Notes: generated from the letters alone by a model not told the origin. Shown: positions 1 through 8,341, counted from the first letter of the stretch. The stretch is 64,000 bases of DNA from Stutzerimonas stutzeri (GCF_024448715.1 NZ_JAMOHZ010000004.1:124001-188000), one strand, 5' to 3'. Translations and numbers: made by a program.

Positions 1-354
1 ACGCTGCTTCAGTTGCTGGGCGCGGCGGCGGCACCCTGCGCGTTGGTCTCGCTAGGATTGTTTCTTGCCCAGCCGCAACCCGCGGGCAAGGTCACTGGGG
101 TCTGGCCGCTGGTGACGCTGAAGCTGGTGGTCCAACCGCTGATAACCTGGTACTTGGCGTTTCAGGTCTTCGAACTGCCGACGCTCTGGGCTTATTCGGC
201 GTTGCTGCTGAGCGCGCTGCCCACCGGCACCGGTCCTTATATGCTCGCCGAATTCTACGGCCGCGAAGGCTCGCGGGTGTCGCGGGTGGTGCTGTACTCG
301 ACGCTCGGCTCGCTGATCACCTTGTCGGTGTGCCTGGTGCTGCTGCCGGTGTAG
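1..354 (+). CDS. AEC-family transporter, C-terminal part (cut by window start)
   Basis: The reading frame is open from the first base, so the N-terminus lies outside the window. The visible 117 residues hold about four hydrophobic segments (around residues 8-25, 36-55, 60-80 and 95-115), with a GPYMLAEFYG stretch between the last two. The pattern and the proline/glycine-containing helices resemble the last third of auxin-efflux-carrier (AEC/malonate permease) proteins, which export or import small organic acids through the inner membrane. The substrate cannot be told from this fragment. It ends 57 bases before the convergent methyltransferase gene. The family call rests on overall resemblance only. 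Confidence 0.6.
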   Translation, partial: TLLQLLGAAAAPCALVSLGLFLAQPQPAGKVTGVWPLVTLKLVVQPLITWYLAFQVFELPTLWAYSALLLSALPTGTGPYMLAEFYGREGSRVSRVVLYSTLGSLITLSVCLVLLPV

Positions 355-410
355 GGTGGAAAACCGCAAAGCGTTTTCCACGCGGTGTGGGGTAACGCGC
401 CGCACGCCAC

Positions 411-1358
411 TCATTCCGCCGGCCGGGTCACTTCCAGCACCACGGCGGCGATGCGATCGCACTCGGTGTAAACGCCGTCGAGCAGCTCTTCGCCGAATAC
501 GTCCGGGTCGACTTCCCGATAGGTCCACTCCAGGCCGCGACCTTCGAGGCGCTGGCTGATTTCCCGAAGAAACGGGTCCCGATTGTCGACCATCGCCACG
601 CCGGTATAGAGCAGCAGGGTGCCGCACGGGGCCAGGCGTTCCAGTGCACTGTCGAAGATGGCCAGCGACAGGCCCGCGCCCAGCGGGCCGCCGCCGTGGC
701 GGTAGGCACGCTCGCTGGGGTCGATCAGATAGGGCGGGTTGGCCAGGATCAGATCGAACTCGCCCTCGACATCGTTGAGCAGGTCGCTGTGCTTGGCGCG
801 CAGATTGTCAGCGCCAGCCAGCGCCGCGTTGATGCGAGTCAGGCGTAGCGCCGAGGGGTTGATATCCACCGCCAGCACTTCGGCATGGGGTCGCGCCAGT
901 GCGGTAAGAATCGCACCGGCGCCCGATCCGCAACCGATGTCCACCGCGCGACGGATGTTCCCAGGGTGATTGTTCAGATGCGCTTGGATGGCATTGGCGA
1001 AGCGGTAGGTGTCTGGGCCAAAAAACACCGAATCCGGCGAATCGGTGGGGTACGCCGAATGCACGAATAACTGGCCATCGAGGCTCGACAGCCGTACCCG
1101 GCTACGCCAACGCGTGCCGCAGGGGGCGAGGACGCCGGCCTGGTCCATCAGACTAAAAACCGCTGGCGGCAGCAGCTCGTGCTGAAATGGCCGGCTCCAG
1201 CCAAAAACCCCGGCCATGTCGGTAGCGAGTTCGTTTTCGATCCGCTGGTTCACCCGCTCGTGGGTAAGTGGCGTGGGGGTGATGAAGTGATAGCCGCGCT
1301 CGCGCACTGCATGAGCCAGGTGCAGCAGTGCACGGTCCTGGGCGGTTTCGGTAGTCAT
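411..1358 (-). CDS. Class I SAM-dependent methyltransferase (MTS-like)
   Basis: A 315-residue protein with a Rossmann methyltransferase core: motif I is DIGCGSGAGAI (about residues 141-151), followed by an acidic residue loop (AVDIN) and an NPPY motif (ILANPPYLID, about residues 206-215). NPPY is typical of enzymes that methylate planar amino groups (N5-glutamine, N6-adenine, guanine N2 in RsmC/RlmG-like enzymes). The N-terminal 120 residues look like an additional recognition domain. It lies 28 bases downstream of the haem-oxygenase-like gene on the same strand, so the two are probably cotranscribed. Substrate unknown; protein or rRNA are both possible. The ATG at 1358 is the only good start. 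Confidence 0.75.
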   Translation of the reverse strand: MTTETAQDRALLHLAHAVRERGYHFITPTPLTHERVNQRIENELATDMAGVFGWSRPFQHELLPPAVFSLMDQAGVLAPCGTRWRSRVRLSSLDGQLFVHSAYPTDSPDSVFFGPDTYRFANAIQAHLNNHPGNIRRAVDIGCGSGAGAILTALARPHAEVLAVDINPSALRLTRINAALAGADNLRAKHSDLLNDVEGEFDLILANPPYLIDPSERAYRHGGGPLGAGLSLAIFDSALERLAPCGTLLLYTGVAMVDNRDPFLREISQRLEGRGLEWTYREVDPDVFGEELLDGVYTECDRIAAVVLEVTRPAE

Positions 1359-1386
1359 GGTATTTCCCTGGCGAGGTATCGCCTTC

Positions 1387-2838
1387 TCAGTTGAACAGTC
1401 CAGTGAAGATGCGTGTTGCCAGCAGGCCCGCGGCGCTGTGGTGGCGAGTCGGTGCCAGCAGCGGCAATAGGTGGCGTATGCGCGCCTCGCGGGTCGGCAG
1501 CTGCGCCAATTGCTGCTCGAGCAGCTGGGTTTCCTGATCGAAATCGCTGACTGGCTGGCCCTGCGGCTGTGCTAGCGCGGGCCGGGTTGGCTGCTCGGCG
1601 AGCGTACGTCGACGACCGCTGAACTGCGCCTGGCGCTGCGCCAGCACTGGATGCGGCTTGCCACGAGTCGGCACTTGCTCTGCCAGCCAGTCGCCTGCGA
1701 TCCAGTCGTGAATCAGCTGTTGCTCGTGCGCGCTGAATACTCCGAACATCGGTCCCTGTTCGCCGGTAATTAGCTGCCAAAAGCGGCTGTTCTGCGGATC
1801 TTCATGGCGCTTGATCCAGTTGCGACGCTGCAGGGTGTCAAGAAATTGCGGAATCAGCTCCGGCTTCGCCAGCCATTGATTCACGGTGCGGCCGTCGAAG
1901 CGGCAATAGTCCGAATGCACGAACTGGCCGACTGCGGCCTTCTTTTCCAGCACCCTCAATACCTCTTGCTCGGGATCGAAGCTGGCAATCACCGAGAGGG
2001 TGCTGGCACCCAGTTCATTCAGGCGATAACCGTTGATGACCCGTCGATAAAATTCCTCGCCGTCGCCGACCTGCGGCCAGGCGGCCATTAGCGCCTGAAC
2101 GGCCTTCTTCGCATGGCCATTGTCAGCATTGTCGACGGTGACATGCAGCGTGAAGTAATAAGGATCGATGCCCAGCTCGGTCAGCTCGTAGGACGAGATC
2201 AGCAGGTGCAGCGGCAGCTGTTCATAGCCTAGATTGAAGCCGATCACCTCGGGCAGAAATTGCTCGGCGTGTTCGGCCAGCGCCAGCTGAATCGCGCCCT
2301 GGACGAAATTCTCGTCATCGAGGTTCTGCCAGTCGTCGCAGCCTTGGCTGGCGAGCAGCTTGCGGTAGAGCACGACATGGTTCTTTTCCGGCTGACCTTC
2401 GCCAAGCTCTTCCAGGTAGGTCTGGATCAGCGCGGTAAAACGCGCATCGTCCCAGCGTTGCAGAAGGCCGTAGAGCCAGGCGCCGTCGACCAGTTTGGTT
2501 GGCGCTACGCCCTGTAGAAAGTGCAGCGCGTGGGCCTTGCTGGAAAAGTACCGACGCGGCGCACCGGCGCGGCGCCCATCGAGATATGTCTGGTACTGGC
2601 CGCCGATTTTTGCGGTATGGCTGTCGAGCCATTCGCCGAGCCCTGCTGGGTCCTGCGGCAGGTCGCAGGGGCACGCAGACGCGGCTTCCAACTGGTTGTT
2701 GAGGTAGTCCGCCGCACTGGCACGGACGGTCTCGCTGGTCGGTGTATCGAGCAGGGCGAAATAGAGATTCCTGGAGGGCGCCGTTGTCTCGGGTGCAACG
2801 GGCAGGGCGTCTACGGGCAGGCTTCGAGTCAATTGCAT
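1387..2838 (-). CDS. Iron-containing redox enzyme family protein (haem-oxygenase-like fold)
   Basis: I place the start at the ATG at 2838 (MQLTRSLPVD), giving 483 residues; the frame stays open further upstream but that part is arginine/serine-rich and overlaps the promoter region of the small divergent gene. The middle (about residues 150-330) resembles the Haem_oxygenas_2 / haem-oxygenase-like metal-oxidase family: an E-rich helix followed by YYFTLHVTVDNADNGHAKKAV, where Glu, His, Asp and the GH are plausible metal ligands. Such proteins often bind a non-haem diiron centre and oxidise small substrates. The C-terminal 110 residues are polar and low-complexity. It precedes a methyltransferase in an apparent two-gene operon. 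Substrate unknown. Confidence 0.65.
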   Translation of the reverse strand: MQLTRSLPVDALPVAPETTAPSRNLYFALLDTPTSETVRASAADYLNNQLEAASACPCDLPQDPAGLGEWLDSHTAKIGGQYQTYLDGRRAGAPRRYFSSKAHALHFLQGVAPTKLVDGAWLYGLLQRWDDARFTALIQTYLEELGEGQPEKNHVVLYRKLLASQGCDDWQNLDDENFVQGAIQLALAEHAEQFLPEVIGFNLGYEQLPLHLLISSYELTELGIDPYYFTLHVTVDNADNGHAKKAVQALMAAWPQVGDGEEFYRRVINGYRLNELGASTLSVIASFDPEQEVLRVLEKKAAVGQFVHSDYCRFDGRTVNQWLAKPELIPQFLDTLQRRNWIKRHEDPQNSRFWQLITGEQGPMFGVFSAHEQQLIHDWIAGDWLAEQVPTRGKPHPVLAQRQAQFSGRRRTLAEQPTRPALAQPQGQPVSDFDQETQLLEQQLAQLPTREARIRHLLPLLAPTRHHSAAGLLATRIFTGLFN

Positions 2839-3028
2839 AAGTTCACACGGCGGCAGTGGGGAAAAACCCCAGATGGTTTTTTGGCCATACCTGGGCGGTA
2901 TTAGTTCAGCGTTTCTGCCGAATGGCCGGTCATCCGTGAAGCTATTTTGGGTGCAACTTCTGCGTCTGCTGGTCTTCCTACCTCGAGGGGCACCGAGAGT
3001 GTCCGATGATCCATCAGACGGAGGTCCC

Positions 3029-3238
3029 ATGAATCCATCCGAGCGTGGCAAAGAAAATCTCGACACCGTTAAAGGTCGTAACGACGAGAGCGGCGATCGC
3101 ACCAGCAACGGCGAAGTCGCCGGCGGCGATCGCAACGATGTGCCGGGCGGTGCCTACAACGTGCCGCCGGGCATGGCTGACGAAGTCAGCGAAGAAGACG
3201 CGCTGAAGCGGCGCCGGCAGCAGAAGCCCGAACGCTAG
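3029..3238 (+). CDS. Small charged hypothetical protein
   Basis: A 69-residue, very hydrophilic protein starting at an ATG with a good ribosome binding site (GGAGG, 5 bases upstream). It is rich in Gly, Asp, Glu, Arg and Asn, has no membrane segment, no cysteine and no signal peptide, and ends in a basic stretch (LKRRRQQKPER). The composition suggests intrinsic disorder. It is divergent from the haem-oxygenase-like gene, sharing a 190-base intergenic space with it. I do not recognise the family; small stress-induced hydrophilins have similar composition, but that is only a resemblance. Confidence 0.6.
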   Translation: MNPSERGKENLDTVKGRNDESGDRTSNGEVAGGDRNDVPGGAYNVPPGMADEVSEEDALKRRRQQKPER

Positions 3239-3378
3239 CGTGCATCACGGGGCGGGCAATGCTCTGCCCTGTGGTCCGACATTTTTCCCCGCTCTAATCA
3301 GAGCGCAATCTTGATCGCCTGCTGCCTTTATGCGGCATCGCTAGCAGTCGGCAACCCCGCAAACCAACGGAGACGAGC

Positions 3379-4074
3379 ATGACTTCACAGTGGATCGACA
3401 TCCCCGCGCAGGACGGCAACACGTTCAAGGGCTATCTGGCCCTGCCGCCGGCCGGACACGGCCCCGGCATCGTCCTGATTCAGGAAATCTTCGGCGTCAA
3501 CGACCACATTCAGGCTGTGGCCGACCAGTACGCACTGGATGGCTACGTGGTGCTGGCACCGGACCTGTTCTGGCGCAGCGAGCCAGGCGTCAAGCTCGGC
3601 TACGGCGGCGACGACTGGGAGCACGCGTTTTCCCTGATGCAGGCGCTGGACTTCGACCTGGCCATCGACGACCTGCGTCGCACTGCCGACACCCTGCGCG
3701 GACGCGATGACTGCAATGGGCGCGTAGCCTCGGTGGGCTACTGCATGGGCGGCGTTCTGTCGTTCCTCAGTGCGGCCAATGCCGCCGTCGATGCCGCGGT
3801 CTGCTACTACCCCGGCAGCATCGAGAAGCGCCTGGATCAGGCCGAGCGCATCACCTGCCCGACGCTGTTCCATTTCGCCGAAGAGGATGAGCATATCGAC
3901 AGCGATGCGGTAGCCGCCGTGCAGGAGAAGATGGCCCAAGTCGGCCAGGCGCAGATCGAGACCTACCCAGGCGTCGACCACGGCTTCAACTGCTGGGCGC
4001 GGCCCATGTACAACCAGCCCGCCGCGGCGCTGGCGCATGGGCGCTCGCTGATCTTTCTGGCCAGCGCTCTCTGA
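3379..4074 (+). CDS. Dienelactone hydrolase family protein
   Basis: A 231-residue alpha/beta hydrolase. The nucleophile elbow reads VGYCMGG with Cys122, and Asp170 (EEDEHID) and His201 (GVDHGFNC) complete a Cys-Asp-His triad at the spacing of carboxymethylenebutenolidase. The family hydrolyses dienelactones in chlorocatechol/catechol degradation, but genomic members outside degradation clusters act on other lactones or esters, and no catechol genes are nearby. The protein has no signal peptide and should be cytoplasmic. It starts at an ATG after an ACGGAGACGAGC leader and converges with the lactonase gene, 13 bases away. Confidence 0.85.
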   Translation: MTSQWIDIPAQDGNTFKGYLALPPAGHGPGIVLIQEIFGVNDHIQAVADQYALDGYVVLAPDLFWRSEPGVKLGYGGDDWEHAFSLMQALDFDLAIDDLRRTADTLRGRDDCNGRVASVGYCMGGVLSFLSAANAAVDAAVCYYPGSIEKRLDQAERITCPTLFHFAEEDEHIDSDAVAAVQEKMAQVGQAQIETYPGVDHGFNCWARPMYNQPAAALAHGRSLIFLASAL

Positions 4075-4087
4075 GTGAGTGCGCCGG

Positions 4088-5293
4088 CTAAAGCCCCGCG
4101 CGGTCGATGAACTTGACGTCCGACGGCCGCCCGATCGATAGCGTTTGCAACGTGTCACCGAGCAGGCCGGTGTCCGGGTCACGTTGCAGCACCACCAACT
4201 GATCGCTTTTCTGATTGGCGATGATCATGAAGCGGCCGCTTGGGTCGATGGCGAATTCCCGTGGCTCGCGGCCTTCGCTGTCGCGCTGCTGGATCTCGCG
4301 CAGGCTGCCGTTTTCTTCGATGGCATACGCGATGATGCGGTTCGTCTCGGCGCGATCGCTGACGTAGAGGAAGCGCCCATCAGACGAGAGGTGAATGGCG
4401 CCCGGCGAATGCGCAGCGGAGTCGCCGCCCTCGGCCAGGTCGACCAGCTGTCGCTGGACAAGGCTGCCGTCGACATGATCGAAACGCGCCACCTGGGCGC
4501 TGAGCTCCAGGGTGGCGTAGGCCTGGCTGCCGTCCGGGCTGAACGTCAAATGCCGCGGTCCGCTGCCGTCCGGCAGGCTGATAAACGCGGGGTCTGCCGG
4601 GCTTAATGGTCGTTCGGCTTTGGCTGGGTCGTAGCGATAGACGAAAATCTTGTCGGCGCCCAGATCGCTGACGAACAGTCTCTTTCCATTCGGCGATAGC
4701 ACCGCCGAATGCACGTGCGCCGATTGCTGGCGTTTCGGGTGCTTCTCGCTGGCCTTGTGTGTGGCGATCTGAGTCACTGGCGAAAGGGTGCCGTCCTTCG
4801 CCAGGGGAATCACCGCCAGGCTACCGCCGGGATTGGCGTTCGAACCGTAGTTGGAAACGAACAGGTAGCGCCCGTCGCGGCTCTGGCTCAGGTGCGTGGG
4901 CTCGTCGCCGAGGGTGATCTGCTGTTCCAGCGGCGACAGTTGCCCGCTGGTTGGCGCCAGGATGAAGGCGCTCACACGTCCCACCGGATCGGGCTGCCCC
5001 GGGCCGTTCTCGTTCGCTGCGTAAAGCCGGTTGCGGTTCAGGTCCAGCGTCAGCCAGGAGGGGTTGTCGGTGCGCACAACCTGCAAGGGTTGGGGCTCTA
5101 TATAGCCGCGCTCGGCATCGAACTGCATCCGGTAGATCCCTTCGCTGCCGCCCTCGCTGGTGTAGGTGCCGATCAGTAATTGGTGCATGGGTGCCGCCGC
5201 TCCTGAGATGCTGAATGTCAGGCATGCCGCGGCCAGGCCGAGGCGACCGTTGTGTAACAGATGAAGTAGCAGACCGCGCAATTGACCGGCCAT
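4088..5293 (-). CDS. Lactonase family protein (6-phosphogluconolactonase-like beta-propeller), exported
   Basis: The start chosen is the ATG at 5293, which has a strong ribosome site (GGAGGGAGCC before it), giving 401 residues; the longer open frame upstream lacks such a site and overlaps the neighbouring promoter. The first about 35 residues look like a signal peptide (LAAACLTFSISGAAA). The rest shows repeated blades with motifs such as GTYT, LYAANE, YLFVSNYGSN, LFVSDLGADKIFVY, FSPDGSQAY and FLYVSDR, characteristic of the PF10282 seven-bladed lactonase family related to E. coli Pgl. A secreted member is unlikely to serve the pentose phosphate pathway; a periplasmic lactone hydrolase or binding role is more plausible. 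Confidence 0.8.
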   Translation of the reverse strand: MAGQLRGLLLHLLHNGRLGLAAACLTFSISGAAAPMHQLLIGTYTSEGGSEGIYRMQFDAERGYIEPQPLQVVRTDNPSWLTLDLNRNRLYAANENGPGQPDPVGRVSAFILAPTSGQLSPLEQQITLGDEPTHLSQSRDGRYLFVSNYGSNANPGGSLAVIPLAKDGTLSPVTQIATHKASEKHPKRQQSAHVHSAVLSPNGKRLFVSDLGADKIFVYRYDPAKAERPLSPADPAFISLPDGSGPRHLTFSPDGSQAYATLELSAQVARFDHVDGSLVQRQLVDLAEGGDSAAHSPGAIHLSSDGRFLYVSDRAETNRIIAYAIEENGSLREIQQRDSEGREPREFAIDPSGRFMIIANQKSDQLVVLQRDPDTGLLGDTLQTLSIGRPSDVKFIDRAGL

Positions 5294-5377
5294 GGCTCCC
5301 TCCTGTCTCGCTGAATGGGTTTGTTCAAGCCCTTGGACTGGCTTTGAGCACTGCACAGGAAAAAGATTTGTCGGCGC

Positions 5378-5404
5378 TGTCGATTTTTCCGTTTTCGTAT
5401 CGAC
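5378..5404 (+). promoter_or_regulatory. Candidate ECF42-type promoter of the YciI-sigma operon
   Basis: TGTCGA at 5378-5383 and CGAC at 5401-5404 are separated by exactly 17 bases. The reported ECF42 signature is TGTCGA at -35 and CG(A/T)C at -10, and ECF42 sigma factors usually drive their own operon. The transcript start would fall near 5411, about 30 bases before the first YciI ATG. The match is read by eye and the consensus is from memory. Confidence 0.55.
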
Positions 5405-5440
5405 TATCAGGTAACAGCAACCGCCGTCGAGGACGCAGTG

Positions 5441-5797
5441 ATGCGTTATCTGTGCCTGGTCTACCTGGATGAGAATGCCCTGACGGGCTTGTTGCCTGGC
5501 GCGCAGGCCGCGCTGGACGCCGAATGCCGCGATTATCGTGAGCGCCTGCAGCGCAGCGGCCAGCTGATCATTGGCGAAGCGCTGCAACCGGTTCTGAGTA
5601 CCACCACGCTGCGGCTGGAAGGCGGCCGTCTTTCCTTGCGCGACGGGCCAGTGCTCGACAGTTGCGAGCAGCCCGCAGCCTTCTACCTGCTCGAAGCCCT
5701 CGACCTCAACGACGCCATCCGGCTGGCTTCGCGCATTCCTCCCGGGCGGCTGGGCTGCGTTGAGGTGCGTGCCTTGCATCCTCGGGCACCGCCCTGA
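5441..5797 (+). CDS. YciI family (DGPF-type) protein, first copy
   Basis: A 118-residue YCII-domain protein beginning MRYLCLVYLDE. GTG at 5438 could also start the frame, but ATG 5441 sits at the right distance from GAGGA (5429-5433). Relative to the second copy at 6398 it shares the fold-defining parts (LIIGEALQPV, AAFYLLEALDLNDAIRLASRIPPGRLGCVEVR) but the signature DGPF has become DGPV and it lost a few residues in the middle. DGPF proteins are the standard partners of ECF42 sigma factors, with unknown biochemical role. First gene of an operon with the SnoaL-like, second YciI and sigma genes. Confidence 0.85.
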   Translation: MRYLCLVYLDENALTGLLPGAQAALDAECRDYRERLQRSGQLIIGEALQPVLSTTTLRLEGGRLSLRDGPVLDSCEQPAAFYLLEALDLNDAIRLASRIPPGRLGCVEVRALHPRAPP

Positions 5798-5862
5798 CCC
5801 GTCAGCCCTGACGCCGACCTTCAGCTAACAGGCAAAAGCCTATCAACCAAGAGGTAACTCGC

Positions 5863-6333
5863 ATGAACAACGCAACTGAAAACCAGACCAGCGAAACCCG
5901 TATCCGCGAACTCACCAATGAGTGGGAGCGCGCGATCGGGACCAAGGACCTGGATCGCATCATGTCCCACTACGCAGCCGACGTGCTGGCCTTCGATGCC
6001 GTCGGCCCGCTGCAGTTCAAGGGCGCCGAGGTCTACCGTCAGCATTGGCAGAAGTGCTTCGACTTCTGTCAGGGCGAGGGCTACTTCGAGATCAGCGAGC
6101 TGAACATCCACGCCAGCGGAGACCTGGCCTATAGTCATTTCCTGAGCCATTGCGGCGGCACCAACGAGAAGGGTGAAATGCAGTCCGGCTGGATGCGCGG
6201 CAGCCGTTGCTGGCGTCGGCAGGGCAGCGACTGGAAGGTTGCCCATGAGCACTTCTCGATGCCGTTCGACATGGTCAGCGGCCAGGTCGACTTCGGAATC
6301 GAGCCCGAGCCCCAGACCGGCGCAGTTGGCTGA
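5863..6333 (+). CDS. SnoaL-like / NTF2-fold protein
   Basis: A 156-residue protein with the nuclear-transport-factor-2 fold pattern: an N-terminal helix (ETRIRELTNEWERAIGTKDLDRIMSHYAADV) followed by strands (LAFDAVGPLQFKGAEVYRQHW, FEISELNIHASGDLAYSHFLSHCGG, WMRGSRCWRRQGSDWKVAHEHFSMPFD). Members include small-molecule isomerases, polyketide cyclases and ketosteroid-binding proteins; many accompany ECF sigma and YciI genes without known substrate. It has a ribosome site (AAGAGG, 8 bases upstream) and sits between the two YciI genes on the same strand, 65 bases after the first. Confidence 0.8.
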   Translation: MNNATENQTSETRIRELTNEWERAIGTKDLDRIMSHYAADVLAFDAVGPLQFKGAEVYRQHWQKCFDFCQGEGYFEISELNIHASGDLAYSHFLSHCGGTNEKGEMQSGWMRGSRCWRRQGSDWKVAHEHFSMPFDMVSGQVDFGIEPEPQTGAVG

Positions 6334-6397
6334 TCTTGACCTTCGTCCGTATCACGGCTGCCAGGGCGGCAGCCGGCGGGCATCACTGGAGACTGAA

Positions 6398-6754
6398 ATG
6401 AAATATCTGTGCCTGGTCTATTACGACGAGCAGCGCGTGGATTCGATGACCGACGAGCAGTGGGCCGCGTTGGTTGAGCAATGCATAGCCAATGGCGAGC
6501 GACTGCAGGAGAGCGGGCACTTCATCGCCGGCGAGCCGCTGCAATCGGTGCGTACCGCCAAGACGGTGCGCGTCCGCGAGGGCTCGGTTTCGGTGGTCGA
6601 TGGCCCGTTCGCCGAAACCCGCGAGCAACTGGCCGGTTTTTACCTGCTGGAAGCGCGGGACCTGGATGAGGCGCTGCGCCTGGCCGCGAAGATCCCACCG
6701 GCACAACTGGGCAGCATCGAGGTCCGCCCGTTGCGCCAGCTGCCTGACCGTTGA
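6398..6754 (+). CDS. YciI family (DGPF) protein, second copy
   Basis: A 118-residue YCII-domain protein starting MKYLCLVYYDEQ, preceded by CTGGAGACTGAA. It contains the full DGPF signature (VVDGPFAETREQLAGFYLLEA, about residues 68-88) and the IPPAQLGSIEVRPL ending. Members fold like ferredoxins and have a possible His-Asp site in other subfamilies; biochemical function here is unknown. Its stop codon overlaps the TTG start of the sigma factor gene, which suggests translational coupling and that the YciI proteins and the sigma factor act in one response. Confidence 0.88.
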   Translation: MKYLCLVYYDEQRVDSMTDEQWAALVEQCIANGERLQESGHFIAGEPLQSVRTAKTVRVREGSVSVVDGPFAETREQLAGFYLLEARDLDEALRLAAKIPPAQLGSIEVRPLRQLPDR

Positions 6755-8031
6755 GCGGCCGAGACAGGCCATTGATCGTCACACCGGGTGGTGGCGAACC
6801 GACCAAGACAGATATCGAGGCCATCTACCGCAACGAGTCGCGGCGGGTGCTGGCGACCCTGATCCGTCTGCTGGGCGACTTCGATCTGGCCGAAGAGGCG
6901 CTGCAGGATGCGTTTATTGCTGCGGTGCAGCAGTGGCCGCGCGACGGGTTGCCGGCCAACCCGCGGGCCTGGCTGGTATCCGCCGGACGTTTCAAGGCCA
7001 TCGATGGCCTGCGTCGACGGGCGCGGTTCAATGCCTCGCTGAACCTGCTGGCCGATCAGCTGGATGAAAACGAAGAGCCGGACTGGGAGCGCGACGATCT
7101 GGAAGATGACCGGCTAAGGCTGATCTTCACCTGCTGTCACCCGGCATTGCCGGCCGATGCCCAGGTGGCGCTGACCCTGCGCGAGGTCTGCGACCTGAAG
7201 ACTGAGGAAATCGCCCGCGCCTTTCTCGCTTCGCCAAGCACCATTGCCCAGCGCATCGTCCGCGCCAAACAGAAGATTCGCGATGCGGCGATTCCCTATC
7301 GCGTGCCCGCTCGCGATGAGCTGCCAGCGCGGCTGGATAACGTGCTGCGCGTTATCTATCTGGTATTCAACGAGGGCTACTCGGCGTCCAGCGGCGCCGA
7401 GCTGACCCGCGCCGATCTCAGCGCCGAAGCGATCCGGCTGGGGCGGCTGTTGCTTGAACTGCTGCCGGACCCGGAGCTGATGGGCCTGCTGGCGCTGATG
7501 CTGCTGCATGACTCACGCCGCGCGGCGCGCACCGATGGCGCAGGCGAACTGGTGCGCCTCGACGAGCAAGACCGCAGCCTCTGGGATCAGACCCAGATCG
7601 CCGAAGGCTCGGCGCTGGTGCAGCGTGCGCTGGCATCGCGACGTATTGGTCCCTACATCCTGCAAGCTGCCATCGTTGCCGTGCATGCCGAGGCGCCCAG
7701 CGCCGCGCAGACCGATTGGGCGCAGATCGTCGGGCTGTACGACGTGCTGTTGCGGGTCAGCCCGTCGCCGGTGATCGAGCTGAATCGCGCCGTGGCCGTG
7801 GCCATGCGCGACGGTCCTGACGCCGGGCTTCTGCTGGTCGAAAGCTTGTTGGCGCGCGGCGAGTTGCAGGGTTACCACCTGCTGCACTCGGCCCATGCCG
7901 ATTTCTGCCGCCGCCTGGGCCGTATCGACGACGCCCGCAGCGCCTACCGAATCGCCCTGCAACTGACGCGGCTGGAGCCGGAACGGCGTTTTCTGCAACA
8001 GCGGCTGGATGAGCTGGACGGGATCGATTGA
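6751..8031 (+). CDS. ECF42-type RNA polymerase sigma factor with long C-terminal domain
   Basis: A 426-residue sigma-70-family protein. Region 2 lies at about residues 24-95 (RLLGDFDLAEEALQDAFIAAVQQWP... PRAWLVSAGRFKAIDGLRR), region 4 at about 125-185 (LTLREVCDLKTEEIARAFLASPSTIAQRIVRAKQKIR), then DNVLRVIYLVFNEGYSAS and a helical TPR-like C-terminal domain of about 230 residues. This arrangement and the linkage with DGPF/YciI genes are diagnostic of ECF42, a group without an anti-sigma factor, in which the C-terminal domain is needed for activity. The start is a TTG overlapping the previous stop (TTGA); a second TTG at 6772 is possible. Probably autoregulated through the 5378-5404 promoter. 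Confidence 0.88.
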   Translation: MSGRDRPLIVTPGGGEPTKTDIEAIYRNESRRVLATLIRLLGDFDLAEEALQDAFIAAVQQWPRDGLPANPRAWLVSAGRFKAIDGLRRRARFNASLNLLADQLDENEEPDWERDDLEDDRLRLIFTCCHPALPADAQVALTLREVCDLKTEEIARAFLASPSTIAQRIVRAKQKIRDAAIPYRVPARDELPARLDNVLRVIYLVFNEGYSASSGAELTRADLSAEAIRLGRLLLELLPDPELMGLLALMLLHDSRRAARTDGAGELVRLDEQDRSLWDQTQIAEGSALVQRALASRRIGPYILQAAIVAVHAEAPSAAQTDWAQIVGLYDVLLRVSPSPVIELNRAVAVAMRDGPDAGLLLVESLLARGELQGYHLLHSAHADFCRRLGRIDDARSAYRIALQLTRLEPERRFLQQRLDELDGID

Positions 8032-8082
8032 GGGAGCGGAACGCCGCCGGACCCACTCACAAGACACAAATCTCAGATCCGC

Positions 8083-8180
8083 GTAGGGTGGGCTTCAGCC
8101 CACCGCTTGCTCTGGTACCGCTCATAACGCCTCGCCTGTGCGACCGGCGCTGCGCTCTGGTGGGCTGAAGCCCACCCTAC
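8083..8180. repeat. Inverted pair of a palindromic intergenic repeat
   Basis: The element 8083-8104, containing GGTGGGCTTCAGCCCACC, recurs in inverted orientation at 8159-8180, so the pair can fold as one long stem of 22 bases around a 54-base centre, and each arm is itself a near-perfect palindrome. A diverged third copy runs about 8226-8262. The same element occurs three times at 27167-27363. It lies in the 310-base gap between the sigma factor gene and dctD and may end transcription from the left; no gene is visible in the gap. Confidence 0.75.
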
Positions 8181-8293
8181 AAGCTGATGGTTTCCACGTC
8201 CCGCATAGGAGGCATCAATAGCCCCGTAGGTTGGGCCGGGCGGCGTTCCGCTTCAGCCCACCGTGCCGTTACTGACGCGGGAGGGGGACGCGT

Positions 8294-8317
8294 TCGCGAG
8301 CAAGCTCGCTCCTACAG
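8294..8317. repeat. Pseudomonas-type REP element
   Basis: The sequence contains GCGAGC-AA-GCTCGC followed by TCCTACAG, which is the familiar REP hairpin of Pseudomonas genomes. Single copy here; a partial relative (TTGCGAGCAAG) appears twice inside the repeat block at 27240-27340. It stands just downstream of the dctD stop codon, the usual position for REPs between genes. Confidence 0.7.
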
Positions 8318-8341
8318 TGAAACGTGCATTCCACGGCGTCT

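Noticed and set aside
3246-3275. GC-rich imperfect hairpin after the small charged protein gene as a terminator
   Set aside because: The stem pairs only about five bases cleanly and the T-run is 12 or more bases away.
5294-5779. N-terminal extension of the lactonase gene
   Set aside because: It would cover the ECF-type promoter and the YciI gene in antisense; the ATG at 5293 has a strong ribosome site and a signal peptide follows it directly.
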